64,000 bases of DNA from Ascarosepion bandense (taxonomy: Eukaryota; Mollusca; Cephalopoda; Sepiida; Sepiidae). The position numbers and the translations under genes are program-made. Below the pieces are notes generated by a model that saw only the letters and a list, made by a program, of their open reading frames with translations, was not told where the DNA came from and did not search any database. Within the stretch, counting starts at the first letter, position 1. Every line of letters begins with the position of its first letter. The stretch lies in NCBI GenBank assembly GCA_037127315.1, contig JBBBDQ010000229.1:195001-259000 (forward strand). The letters run 5' to 3'. Shown here piece by piece: positions 54,490 through 64,000 of this stretch.

Positions 54490-55315
54490 GAATAGTGAAT
54501 GAAATTTAACGGTACGCATGACTATTTCTGTTGTTGTGGAGCCTAAGAATCGATTGTGTGCTGTTTTTAAATGACCCACCTATTTTCACTGTGTATAAAA
54601 GATGCCCAAATAATTTCGGCTTTTTCACTGGGATCGAATTCAATTGCAATCGTTTGCTAACTATCGCCGTACGTCAGACACCCAGCAACAACTAGTATTT
54701 TTTGAAAATTCTATGTACATGCGAACTTACGAAATAAACTTTCGTGATAGAGTCATGTATGGTTTAAGGTTTACAGGCGGCAGAAAGTCGTGATTCATAC
54801 GCAGATAAAGGAACGGGTCCTTTATTATTTTAAGAACAAAGAAAAATAGATTGATCATTCATCAAGAACCTATTGTGATAACAAATAATATTCGTTTGTG
54901 ATTTGAGAACAAAAAAATGAAGCTCAGCGTTTATTCATATACGAAATGGGAAAATGATTTCACAAACGTGTTCGCGTGTAAATATGCAAATTCACGAGGG
55001 CGCTTCTACAGAGGCATTTTCCCTATTGTTGAGACATTCCCTTTTTATTGATTGGTCTCGTTCATTCTTTAAGCAACGTGACGAAACATTTGCAATGACC
55101 TTGTCAGATCTGATCATCTTAACAACGGTCAGTAACATTTTTTTTCTTTTTCTTAAAGTATGATTTTATCTATGTATATATTTTTAATTCCATATTTCCT
55201 TTGACCGTAATAAACCCGTTACAGAAAGAATAATGACAAATTTTCTTAATTGATATAATCAGCCAAGGAAACCGCAGTCGGCAAACAATTGAATGAAATC
55301 TAAAGCTCATATCAA
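54490..55315. other. no recognised feature
   Basis: Nothing beyond short ORFs. Confidence 0.45.
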
Positions 55316-55318
55316 AGG

Positions 55319-55319
<1 letters not shown>

Positions 55320-55386
<67 letters not shown>
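55320..55386. repeat. (GA)n microsatellite
   Basis: Pure GA array of about 66 bp. Confidence 0.97.
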
Positions 55387-55389
<3 letters not shown>

Positions 55390-55679
55390 TAACATTTATA
55401 CAATTGAAACGTTATTTATTACATGAAAAAATATTTCTGCTAAAACGGTTTGAAAATTATATCAGCGGGGTGAATCTCTTGTGTACATTGTTATAAAATT
55501 TGATAAGCTATCATCCTGGGAGAGATCAAATTGCTAGGAGAAATGAACGGCTGACATGTCGGAGTTTTTTTCCCCAAAGCTGAATCTAATAAATTAGAAA
55601 GACGAGATAAAGTGGTGATAAGGACGTGGGTTCAAACTTCAAGAGAATTTGATTAAAGTCAGATAAAGTCTTGGCGAGA

Positions 55680-56795
55680 GAAAGAATTTTGTTAATCTAT
55701 ACAGAGAGGAGGGAGGGCGAAGCAAAAGAAGGAGGAGGAAGAGGAAAAAGAAGAAAAAAAGGAAGATTTGTTGAAAAATATTGTTGAGAGTGAACGTGGA
55801 AGAAGAAGAAAGAAGACTTGTAGATACAAAAATGAAAACGAATGAAAAAAGGAGGAAGAGAAGAAGAAGAAGAAGAAGAACTGTAGAAACAATAGAGTTA
55901 AAGCAAGATGAAGAGAGAAGACTTAAAGATACGAGGAATGAGAAATAAAAAAAAAATGGAAAAATGAAGAAAATAAAGGCAAGAAATGTAACTACTAAAT
56001 ATAAGAATGAACGAAGAAGAAAACTTGCTGAAGAAGAAGAAGAAGAAACGTAGGGAAAATATTGTTAGGGAAAGGAGGAGGAGGGCAAAGAAATAAGGCA
56101 TTTAGATATGAAGAAAGACAAATAAACAAAAGAAAAAGATAAATAAACGAATAAGATGAGAGAGAGAACGAGAAATAGAATATAAATAAATATAAGAAGG
56201 AATAACAAATAATTAAAAAAAGGGCGAGAAAGAATAAGAAGCAAAAGAAGAAGAAAAAGAACAAGGATAAATAAGATAATGAAGAAGTAAGATGAATATG
56301 AGTCCTCAAAAAAGAGAAGTATTAATAGTGAAAAAAGAAAGAAAATAAAAAAGGAAAAGTAAGTAGCAAATGTAAAAAAAGCAGTAGAGAAAGAAAAATA
56401 AGAAAATGAAAGAAATTAAAACCAAGAAGAAGTGAAAAGAAAGAGAAGAAAGACAAGAAACGGAAGACGAAATCAAACAAGAAAGACCGTCTTAAACTCG
56501 AGCAATAAAAGTAAAACAGAAAAATAAATACATGCAAATGGGGCAAATAACTCAGGAGGAAGAGAAGAGAAATTGGTCTTAAAAAAGAAAGTAAAATTTT
56601 AGATATTTTTTTAATAATGTTAGAAATAAAATACAAGAAAGAGCAAACGGACGAAAGAAAAATATTTATTTTTAAATGATGAAACAATGTCGGGAATGGA
56701 ATAAAATAAACAAGAAAGAAAGGATAAAAATAAGTCAATGGCAAAGAAAGCATAAAAAGAAAGAAAGAAAAACAGAAAACGTAAGAAAATGAAGA
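55680..56795. repeat. polypurine region, more than 1.1 kb
   Basis: The plus strand is almost entirely A/G with GAA, GAAGAAA and AAGA words and only isolated pyrimidines. The long minus-strand ORFs (up to 159 codons) are Phe/Ser/Leu-rich composition artefacts. Confidence 0.9.
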
Positions 56796-56798
56796 ACG

Positions 56799-56841
<43 letters not shown>

Positions 56842-56897
56842 ACGTTACTATAATATAAAAATGAAGAACGTCTCTCTATCTCTCTCTCTCTCTCTCT

Positions 56898-56946
<49 letters not shown>

Positions 56947-56979
56947 AGAGCATTACTATGCTATACAAATGAAGAACAC

Positions 56980-57029
<50 letters not shown>

Positions 57030-57512
57030 GTAATGTGATCGATACTGACTTGGCTGACCGACTGCAGTCACTCTCTCACCGGCGTGACGTGGCTTCCCTG
57101 TGCCTCTTCTATAAATACTTTCACGACTTCTGCTCCGCTGAACTTAGATCACTGGTGCCCCCTAGGTATGAATTTGCACTAGATTCTAGACTAGCAACTA
57201 GGTCCCACCCGTTTACAGTGAAACCGATAAAATGTAACCGCAATTTCTTCTCCAAAAGCTTCCCGCTTCCCGCCCGTGGAATTCCCTTCCACATACTTGC
57301 TTCCCCGACAGTTACAATCTCCAGGAGTTTAAATGTAAGGTCAAAAGACACCTCCGTTAACTAACTCTAACACTAACTCGCACCCATTCTCTCAAACACT
57401 CTTCCTATGTACCTTCTTACTCGTCTATAACCCTCCTTCTGACATTTCCTATATCTAATCACTCTCTCACCACCTTCCCCTATGTAACCCCCTGCGCTAT
57501 AGTGGCAGTGGA

Positions 57513-57579
<67 letters not shown>

Positions 57580-57608
57580 CGTTACTATAATATAAAAATG
57601 AAGAACGA
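56796..57608. repeat. (TA)n/(CT)n/(TG)n arrays linked by a recurring 35-bp spacer
   Basis: The spacer 'aacgttactataatataaaa' + 'atgaagaacg' occurs at 56840-56870 and 57577-57606, with a diverged copy 'gcattactatgctatacaaa' + 'tgaagaac' at 56949-56977. Arrays lie between: (TA)n 56801-56834, (CT)n(TA)n 56871-56940, (TA)n 56983-57027, (TG)n 57527-57572. A LINE-A copy splits the array. Confidence 0.85.
57028..57514 (+). mobile_element. LINE-A 3' fragment inserted in a (TA)n array
   Basis: Open for about 100 codons: CNVIDTDLADRLQSLSHRRD, VASLCLFYKYFHDF, PLPARGIPFHILASPTVTIS. The 3' UTR then stops at 'tagtggcagtggaa', running straight into TATATA, so the final tail is replaced by the array. Confidence 0.87.
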
Positions 57609-57611
57609 CAC

Positions 57612-57988
57612 TTGGAGTAGATAGACTAAACTATTGGAGTAGATAGACTAAACTTATTGGAGTAGATAGACTAAACTATCGCCCGGTTCACACTCCACCC
57701 ACATCTATTGAACAGGTGAAGAGGCTCATCCCTTGTTTCCTGTTTAGGATGCGGTTTCCGGTCTTCTCTTTTCCAATCTTCTCACTTTTTTATTTTTAAT
57801 TGGAGTAGATAGACAAAACTATCGCCCGGTTCGCACTCCACCCTCGTTTATTGAACAGGTAAAGAGGCTCATCCTTTGTTTCCTGGTGAGGATGTGGTTT
57901 CCGGTTTTCTCTTTCCAATCTTTTCACTCCTATGTAGCCCCCTGCACATCAGTGGCATTACCGCCTTGCTCTGGGTGATATGATTAAA
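57612..57988 (+). mobile_element. dimeric tail repeat (SINE-like) with triplicated 22-bp leader
   Basis: The 22-23 bp unit 'ttggagtagatagactaaac' + 'ta' occurs at 57612, 57634 and 57657. Unit 1 runs 57680-57797 and ends in T-rich linker sequence; unit 2 has the leader again at 57801 and the full tail 'ccgccttgctctgggtgata' + 'tgatt' + A-run at 57988. Same dimer as 45655-45960. Confidence 0.75.
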
Positions 57989-57989
57989 A

Positions 57990-58195
57990 AAAAACCCAGG
58001 TGAAGAAGATCGGCGATAGCCCATAAAATGGAAAACAAAATATTAATATTTTTTGATCGACAAGTTATCAACCCAGTAGTTGTCCGGGTCTTACTAGTTG
58101 GGCATCGCTCATGAAACAATCTTGCAACAGAACGTTGATTGACTAATCTCTCTATGATTTTTATTTATAAATTATTAATTAATTATATGAGATAA
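57990..58195. other. no recognised feature
   Basis: Short unassigned interval. Confidence 0.4.
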
Positions 58196-58199
58196 GAGA

Positions 58200-59055
58200 A
58201 CTAGATCTCCTACCAGGATTTATTATTGGTGGGCATCATCTTAAGAGAATAAAAGCAGATGACACCGTATTTTCCTGATAAGAAACATGCATAGACAACT
58301 AGACAATCTAGGAAAAGTATTCTGTGGCTTTTCAAAAACCGAGAAAATATAATATGCAAGTTACAAATTGGAATGTCCTGCCGTGAGTTTGTCCGCAAAA
58401 ATAAACGATGCTGAGGAAGCTGAGAGTTCCCTGAACGGAAAACCCGAACAGTGATGACGTTTTGGAGAGGATGGATACAAAAAGAAAACAAGCTTAAAAT
58501 CAGGAAAAGACAGCTGAAGTTTTTGGGACATGTAATAAGGAAAGAGTATGTGCGTTGTGGCACAGTGGATATCGGCTCCGAACGAGAAACCGGGGAGCCG
58601 AGTTTGAATTCCAGTTGAATCCATTGTATTCACTTACACACAAATACCCTTGGGAAAGGTATTAATCCATCTCTTACTTCCAGTTATGTGTTAAATAATA
58701 GGACAGATTGGGTTCTATAGCCTTGGCTGGCAACCACTCGACCGCAGAAAGCAATGGCAACCTACTGCGGGATAATCTTCTGTCCAGTCAGTCATGTCTA
58801 TTTCGGGACATGATCGTCCAAGCGTGTATCACGTATGGCACTTAACTGACTGAATAAGGAAAGAGGGCGTGTAGAATATAATTTTCAAGTGACGGATAGA
58901 GGGGAAGAGAGACAAAGGAAAGAAACGCGCAACTTACCTGATGATTGAGCAGATAGATGACAGTGTGGGAGACTTAGCGGAATAACGGAAGAAAAGTATC
59001 GACAGGGAGATGTGGAGGGCCATGATCGCCTACGTTTTTAAAGAACACAGTGCTA
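58200..59055 (+). mobile_element. LINE-B 3' half interrupted by SINE-1
   Basis: Plus strand. PGFIIGGHHLKRIKADDTV (YADD changed to KADD) is near 58215-58275. An internal deletion follows, then the post-RT KRQLKFLGHVIRKE just before 58546. After the SINE it resumes with EGKRDKG-like and REMWRAMIAYVFKEHSA to 59055. Removing the SINE and one duplication copy would rejoin the LINE frame context. Confidence 0.83.
58547..58852 (+). mobile_element. SINE-1, full length, 13-bp target-site duplication
   Basis: The cleanest copy: box A GTGGCACAGTGG, box B GAGTTTGAATTCC, body, hairpin TGTCTA-TTTC-GGGACA, end ACTTAACTGACTG. Perfect 13-bp direct repeats aataaggaaagag lie at 58534-58546 and 58853-58865 and place both ends of the element exactly (306 bp). 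Confidence 0.93.
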
Positions 59056-59186
59056 GATGCAGAAGAAGAAGAACTTTAAACAGTATTGATTCTTTTAAAA
59101 AAAACAACCAATGCCCGCGATTGAAAGAAGTATATTATCGTCTTTGGAAAACAGAAAACATGGCTTGGACGTTTCGACTAATACAC

Positions 59187-59716
59187 GGTGTTTTGCAATG
59201 TAATCGATCCCGACCTGGTAGTTCATCTTCAGTCACTCTCTCACTGTCGTAATGTTGCTCTCTCTGTCTCTTTTATATATACTTCTTCGGCTTCTTTTCA
59301 GATGATCTTAGCTCCTCGATGCTCCCTCTGCATTAATTTACTCGAGCTACCAGATTAGCAGTTAGATCCCACCATTTTACAGTGAAACCAATCAAATGTA
59401 ACCGCAACTTCTACTAACAACTTCTTTGCTCGCACTTCACGCCTGTGGAATTCCCTTCCGTATACTTGCTTCTCTGACAGCTACAATCTCCAAGACTTTA
59501 AATGCAAAGTCGATTGCTATCCTGACAATCATTGTATCATGTTCTCTTTCCTTTCTACACTACTCTTATGCAGCTTTCTTCACACAGTGTTCTCATCCTT
59601 CTCTTACCCATTCTCTGACTCCCCTGTAACGTGTTCCTCTTTCTCATCACTCACCTCTCGTGTCACCCCCTGCGCTCCAGTGGCAGTTCTGCCTGGATTG
59701 GGATGAAATGATCAGA
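59187..59716 (+). mobile_element. LINE-A 3' fragment with tail
   Basis: From 'tttgcaatgtaatcgatccc' through the CLFYKYFHG equivalent (eroded to 'LSLFYIYFFG') to 'ttctgcctggattgggatga' + 'aatgatc' and the A-run. Confidence 0.8.
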
Positions 59717-59719
59717 AAA

Positions 59720-60090
59720 AAAATCAACGGTTTTTATTAATTATTTAACCATAACAAGGCTATAATGCCACAAAGAATGAGAAGATTTTAGAAGGAACCA
59801 GAAGCCCAATCCTGAACAAGAAACTACGGAAAAATCTCAACTCGTGTTGAAAAGAAGGGAAAGGGATGATCAACTTTTTCTTTCCTTATATTATTTGGTT
59901 AAGTACAAAATTTCGGTGACCGAAAATATCGCAAAAAGTGGCCAGAAATAGCCCTTTACCGAGAAAAACAAAGCGTTTTGAGAGGAATGCATTATGAATT
60001 TCTCTAGAATGCCGAAAATAGTAGAAGATGCTGTATGTGAACCGAAAAAATATATTTTATACTTAAAAGCGAATGAAGATTTTATTTTAT
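59720..60090. other. no recognised feature
   Basis: Nothing recognised. Confidence 0.4.
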
Positions 60091-60094
60091 ACTC

Positions 60095-60149
60095 GATCTA
60101 TCTATCTATTCCGGTTTTTTCATGATGTATTTATCCCAGGGTTTTCATG

Positions 60150-60211
<62 letters not shown>

Positions 60212-60253
60212 TCCGGTTTTTTCATGATGTATTTATCCCAGGCTTTTCATTAA

Positions 60254-60313
<60 letters not shown>

Positions 60314-60356
60314 TCCGGTTTTTTCATGATGCATTTATCCCAGGGTTTTCATGATG

Positions 60357-60418
<62 letters not shown>

Positions 60419-60461
60419 TCCGGTTTTTTCATGATGCATTTATCCCAGGGTTTTCATGATG

Positions 60462-60519
<58 letters not shown>

Positions 60520-60532
60520 TTATCTATCTATC
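60095..60532. repeat. higher-order array: (TATC)n + 48-bp core, 102-105 bp period
   Basis: The core 'ttccggttttttcatgatg(t/c)' + 'atttatcccagg.ttttcatga' starts at 60109, 60211, 60313 and 60418, separated by (TATC)n blocks of similar length. The core is related to the one at 53472 and 54105. Confidence 0.95.
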
Positions 60533-60663
60533 AATGTGGTAGTGCATATGTATATGTGCATATTTAGGCAGTATATCTTCAAGGTATAAACTATATGACT
60601 TAGCTGATTGTTGTTAATTTAGCATTCAATTTGAGAGTTTCTTAGACAAAACATTCAGTAATC

Positions 60664-60783
60664 ACTCTGTCTCGATTTGGTGTCAGTGTGAGTCGCTACC
60701 CACTAAGCCATAGGTGCATTGAATCAGACAAGGGAAATTTTAACGTGTTGTATAAAAGCAGTGTATACACACGCCAGTCACCG
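60664..60783 (-). mobile_element. SINE-2 head and leader (copy 4), no hammerhead
   Basis: Minus strand: leader 'actggcgtgtgtatacactg', box A ATGGCTTAGTGGG, 'gactcacactgacaccaaat'. The element stops before box B and the hammerhead body. Confidence 0.78.
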
Positions 60784-60917
60784 AAAGAACTCAATTCATT
60801 TCTATAGAGTAATTAACCCCTTACGAGTAGTCGGCAGGATATGTTTTAATATTTAATTTTAAACAATTAATGTTAATAGGATCACTTTTGGAATTTTACC
60901 ATTTAGCCGCTTTCGTT

Positions 60918-60918
<1 letters not shown>

Positions 60919-60965
<47 letters not shown>

Positions 60966-61008
60966 CATGTACGTGTGTTTCTCTGTGTGTGTGTGTGTGT
61001 GTGTGTAT
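60919..61008. repeat. (TA)n(TG)n microsatellite
   Basis: TA 60919-60958; TG 60983-61006. Confidence 0.95.
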
Positions 61009-61253
61009 ACAGAGTCCACCGAAAAATGTATACACATTTAAAAAAAGAAAAACTTATATAGGTAAATTTATATTAAATTCATGCAGACATCACGAGATTA
61101 AGACAAGTTATCTTTGAACTCTACAATCAGAGAAGATACTCAAAATGGCGACCATTATCTCCCAGACGTTTATTAGTACGGCGAAGGACTGTTTGGGCAA
61201 AGTTATTCAAAGTGTGCAGTGAAATTGCAGCACGCGCATTTTCAATTTTTGTT
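61009..61253 (-). mobile_element. mariner-like element 3' end
   Basis: The terminal repeat 'acagagtccaccgaaaaatg' + 'tatacacattta' at 61013 resembles the end of the 39790 element. It encloses the transposase C-terminus on the minus strand. No second end seen. Confidence 0.7.
61127..61253 (-). pseudogene. mariner-type transposase C-terminus
   Basis: The minus frame reads KIENARAAISLHTLNNFAQ, TVLRRTNKRLGDNGRHFEYL, L and a stop at 61127-61129. G-R-H-F-E near the end is the family signature. About 40 residues remain of roughly 340. Confidence 0.72.
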
Positions 61254-61399
61254 TAATGGTGCCAATGAAGCTTGTTTTCTGAGAGACTCAACATCCGTTA
61301 GGGCTGCTCTATATGTAAAAGACTAAAACTACAAATGACGTATTTTCCTTTCACAGAAGTATATATATATTTTGAAGAGGACTCCGGATATATATTTAT

Positions 61400-61945
61400 A
61401 TATTTTTTTAAAAATATACTGTTAAATATATCAGATAATAAATGTCTATTATGTTTAATCATGGGCCGTTCTAAACATTGTATTTCGGCTTTAATTTCAG
61501 GTGAAAATAAAGACAAAAATTGTCCAGCATTGGATATTTTTTTATTATGCTGGTTCAAAGCTTTCGGCTCACATGAGTGATCTTCAATGCGGTTACAGGG
61601 ACGTTAACATAAATACATCCACTATCAAAGATGATTTTATTTTTTGTAGATAGAAAAAATTGCTAAGCAACGTCAACAGTCACAGAATAGAAGACGCAGT
61701 TCGTAAATTTTTATGCAGTTCTATGAGGTCACACCGCGTTAGAGATCGAAATGTGAGCCAACAGCATAGAACCAGCAAAATAAAACATATCCAAATGTTG
61801 GACAATTTTTGTCTTCATTTTCTCCTGAAATTAAATCCAAAATACGATGTTTAGAATGGCTCATGATTAAACATAATATACATTCATTATAAGTTATATT
61901 TAACAGTATATGTTTAGAAAATTATCTGCTGTCTCGATACACTAT
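61400..61945. repeat. dispersed repeat, two copies in inverted orientation
   Basis: 61400-61760 is the plus copy of the 41072 repeat. 61785-61935 is a partial copy on the minus strand ('aaacatatactgttaaatat', 'atgtttaatcatgagccatt'), followed by a short (TA)n. Together they form an inverted repeat with arms of about 140 bp. Confidence 0.75.
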
Positions 61946-61949
61946 ATAT

Positions 61950-62735
61950 ATATATATATACTAAAATGAAGGGAGATCTCAAATTTCAGGGACTATGAAA
62001 CTTCATCTGGATAGTTATCAGTGTTTCCTGTGTATTACTACTAGACGTATGGTCCATGTACACACAGACTAGAGTTACCCGCCACTAGCTAACGTTCATC
62101 AAGCATATCTAACACGTCATTTCCGTTTTGTTTGTTTTTGTTTTTCCGCATGCTTTTCCTGTAGGATCAGTAACAACAAACTTAGGTGGTCTTATTTGAT
62201 AACCAACAGATGCGACGAAGTCAGAGTCATATAAAGATGGAGGAAATAAATTAAAATTAAAACGTAAAATAATCCAACGGAACGGGAAATGGTGATTTTC
62301 AAGTCAAAAAGGGTATTTAAAAAATAAAATCTTACGCAATAAATTTAAATTGAATAGAGTAAAATTATTGCAAACTTACAAGTTTAGTTGATGCACATTC
62401 GCAAGTATTATTTGTTTATTATTTACTAGAAATACCGATAGAAATGTTATGGTTTTCCCATTTGAATTTTTCTGATGACTTTATTTTTAAATAAATTCTT
62501 GAATAAGCTCAAGGTGAGTTCTATGACAATAAAATATTCGTAAAAATCACCGTATCGTATCGTTAAACGTTTGATCTTAACAGCTTTAATAAATATTGTA
62601 ATGACATATGAATACTGTTTGTATTTAAATAAGTAAGAAGATGTAAATGGAAGGATTTGCAATTGACAATTTTTTCCATTTTCCTGGAATGACGTTAGAC
62701 GCATGAGTTTGTTATAAGCTCATCTGTCTTTCTTT
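61950..62735. other. no recognised feature
   Basis: Nothing beyond AT-rich sequence and short ORFs. Confidence 0.45.
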
Positions 62736-62739
62736 CATT

Positions 62740-63600
62740 CTTTTTTCTTTCTTTCTTGCTGAAACCAAATAGCGTCTCTCATATGTCATCCCCAACTTTC
62801 CATTTAATCAAGACGTAACTGTCAATTATATATGAGGTACTGCCAGATGTTAAACACTTCCTTCCTTCCTTCCTTCCTTTATTTAAGCGAATCCAAGTTG
62901 TGTCACTGATATGGCTTTTCCGTTTTTTCCACTACACGATCAAAACAGAATTGTCTGTTATTCATGTGGTATTGGCAGGAGACGTTAAACACTTCTATCT
63001 TTGTTTCTTTCTTTTTCTAAATAAACCAAGTTGTGTTTTGGGTAGTGACTTTTCCGTCTTTTCAAGAAATAAAAACGGAAAAGCTAATTATTCATAAGAT
63101 AATGGTAGGAGACATTAACGATCTCTTTTTTACTTTCTCTCATGAGACCCAGTAGCCTCTCTATTCAGTTTTTCTAGGCGATTAAAACAGAATAGCCCAT
63201 CGTTTATAAAGTATTTATAAGGTATTTGTGAAGATGGCGGGGGACAATAGGCACATCTTTCTTTCTTTCTTCCTTCCTTTCTTTCTTTATTTCTTTCTTT
63301 TTTCTTTCTTAAACTGAAACCAAGTAGCGTCTCTGATAGATTCTTTTCATGGAATCAAAACACAATAGATTATTATTTATGAGGAATTGGCAAGAATTGC
63401 TAAACACTGTTTTTTGTTTTCTCAGTTTTCTCAGTGAGACCAAGTAGCGTCTCTGATATGTCTTTTCCGTTTTCCACGCGATACAAACGGATTAGTTCAT
63501 TACGTATGAGGTATTGGATAGAAATGTCAAATAATTATATTTTCTTTCCTTCCTTTCTTTTATTTTGTTATGGGGACCAAGTAACGTCCTTTGTGTGTAC
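62740..63600. repeat. tandem repeat, 6.3 copies of a 120-172 bp unit
   Basis: Units start at 62761, 62889, 63023, 63144, 63316, 63436 and 63572 (partial). Unit plan: 'gaaaccaagtagcgtctctg', 'atatgtcttttccgttttcc', 'gatcaaaacagaatag', 'ttatttatgaggtattggca', 'ggagacgttaaacacttc', then a (TTTC)/(CCTT) block whose length explains the period variation. Confidence 0.9.
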
Positions 63601-63619
63601 TTTATATTATATATACTGT

Positions 63620-63835
63620 CGTTATATATACGCTGTCATATATGGTCAGGCGCTCCTGCAGTTCAGGTGTTCTCGACAGGCTCTAAAATGAGAATCTGTA
63701 ATGTGATAGGTCCCGACTTGGCAGCTCGACTCCAGTCACTTTCTCACCGGCGGGATGTGGCTTCCCTCTGTCTATTCTACAAATATTTTCATGGCTTTTG
63801 CTCTGATGAACTTAAATCACTGCTGCTCCTGCCAG
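63620..63835 (+). mobile_element. LINE-A fragment
   Basis: Conceptual RCHIWSGAPAVQ, then ICNVIGPDLAARLQSLSHRR, DVASLCLFYKYFHGFCSDEL, nearly intact for 65 codons. It starts exactly where the tandem repeat and a 'tatatata' stop. Confidence 0.85.
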
Positions 63836-63836
63836 A

Positions 63837-63955
63837 ATGGCGGTGTAGTGGTCAGGAAGCTCGTCTCGCGAGAAGCTATGACAACTGAGTAGCGATTTCG
63901 ACCTCACCAGATGCTTCATGCTTACAGATTTGTACCACATTTAAGCAGCTCTTAT
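63837..63955 (+). mobile_element. SINE-3 copy in LINE-A
   Basis: Box A GGTGTAGTGGTCAGGAAGC, 'tcgtctcgcgagaa', a box-B-like GATTTCGACCTCACC, 'cagatttgtaccaca'. It interrupts the LINE-A frame at CSDELKSLL. Confidence 0.68.
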
Positions 63956-63959
63956 AAAA

Positions 63960-64000
63960 ACAGTCAGTCGATTATGGCGATCATGTCTCTTTCGAGACAT
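63960..64000 (-). mobile_element. SINE-1 3' end, cut by the window edge
   Basis: 'cagtcagtcgattatggcga' then the hairpin catgtctc-tttc-gagacat. Confidence 0.7.

Noticed and set aside
56322..56801. 159-codon minus-strand ORF and neighbours of 66-104 codons
   Set aside because: They lie in a near-pure purine tract; Phe/Ser/Leu-only composition is the forced translation of the complement.
60109..60530. Regularly spaced 48-bp repeats resembling a CRISPR array
   Set aside because: The 'spacers' are all (TATC)n, the genome is eukaryotic and no cas genes occur.

Overview
The window looks like non-genic sequence from a large animal genome, most likely a cephalopod of the octopus type. It is AT-rich and packed with long (TA)n, (CA)n/(TG)n, (CT)n/(GA)n and (GATA)n arrays. 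It has no bacterial-style operons and no recognisable multi-exon host gene. It contains several tRNA-derived SINE families; tRNA-derived SINEs (OK, OR1, OR2) were first described from octopus, and I infer a match by architecture only. It also carries 5'-truncated non-LTR retrotransposons, Penelope-like (PLE) fragments and Tc1/mariner remnants. Family labels such as SINE-1, LINE-A and LINE-B are mine, and the species is inference.

Layout. 1-6.2 kb: SINE-1 and SINE-3 copies and an inverted LINE-B reverse-transcriptase relic (3.64-4.89 kb). 6.4-9.1 kb: a PLE relic, a (TA)n-linked direct duplication and LINE-tail repeats. 10-12 kb: an A-rich block paralogous to 30.9-32.6 kb, then a polypyrimidine tract. 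12-18.4 kb: two Tc1-like transposase heads, three SINE-1 copies, two LINE-A relics and a palindrome with hammerhead-like motifs in both arms. 18.4-23 kb: microsatellites and three copies of SINE-2, a tRNA-headed SINE whose body carries a hammerhead-ribozyme-like motif; two copies keep all the invariant core residues. 24.7-29.9 kb: two PLE relics flank the longest LINE-A copy (about 2.2 kb, reverse transcriptase broken by a frameshift just before its YADD box). 30-40 kb: a duplicated block, a purine-rich tandem array, a 1.4-kb element with about 150-bp inverted ends, a 0.97-kb near-palindrome with 400-bp arms, and a mariner relic with both inverted ends. 40-52 kb: LINE-A/LINE-B fragments, perfect and near-perfect hairpins, a dimeric tail repeat, and a LINE-B copy with a 276-bp internal tandem duplication. 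52-58 kb: inverted microsatellite blocks, a polypurine region of more than 1 kb, and LINE-A. 58-64 kb: a SINE-1 nested in LINE-B with a perfect 13-bp target-site duplication, a higher-order (TATC)n array, a second mariner relic and a tandem repeat with a 120-172 bp period.

How the parts relate. There is no gene pathway here. The sequences form a retrotransposition community: LINE-A and a dimeric SINE-like family share the same 3' tail, which suggests the LINE machinery moves the SINE. SINE-2 and a separate palindromic repeat carry hammerhead-like folds, the kind of self-cleaving RNA known from schistosome SINE-like elements, PLEs and retrozymes. The SINE-2 hammerhead is the best candidate for an undescribed system, though I cannot say whether it has been published. 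Every transposable-element coding region I can read is broken by stops or frameshifts.
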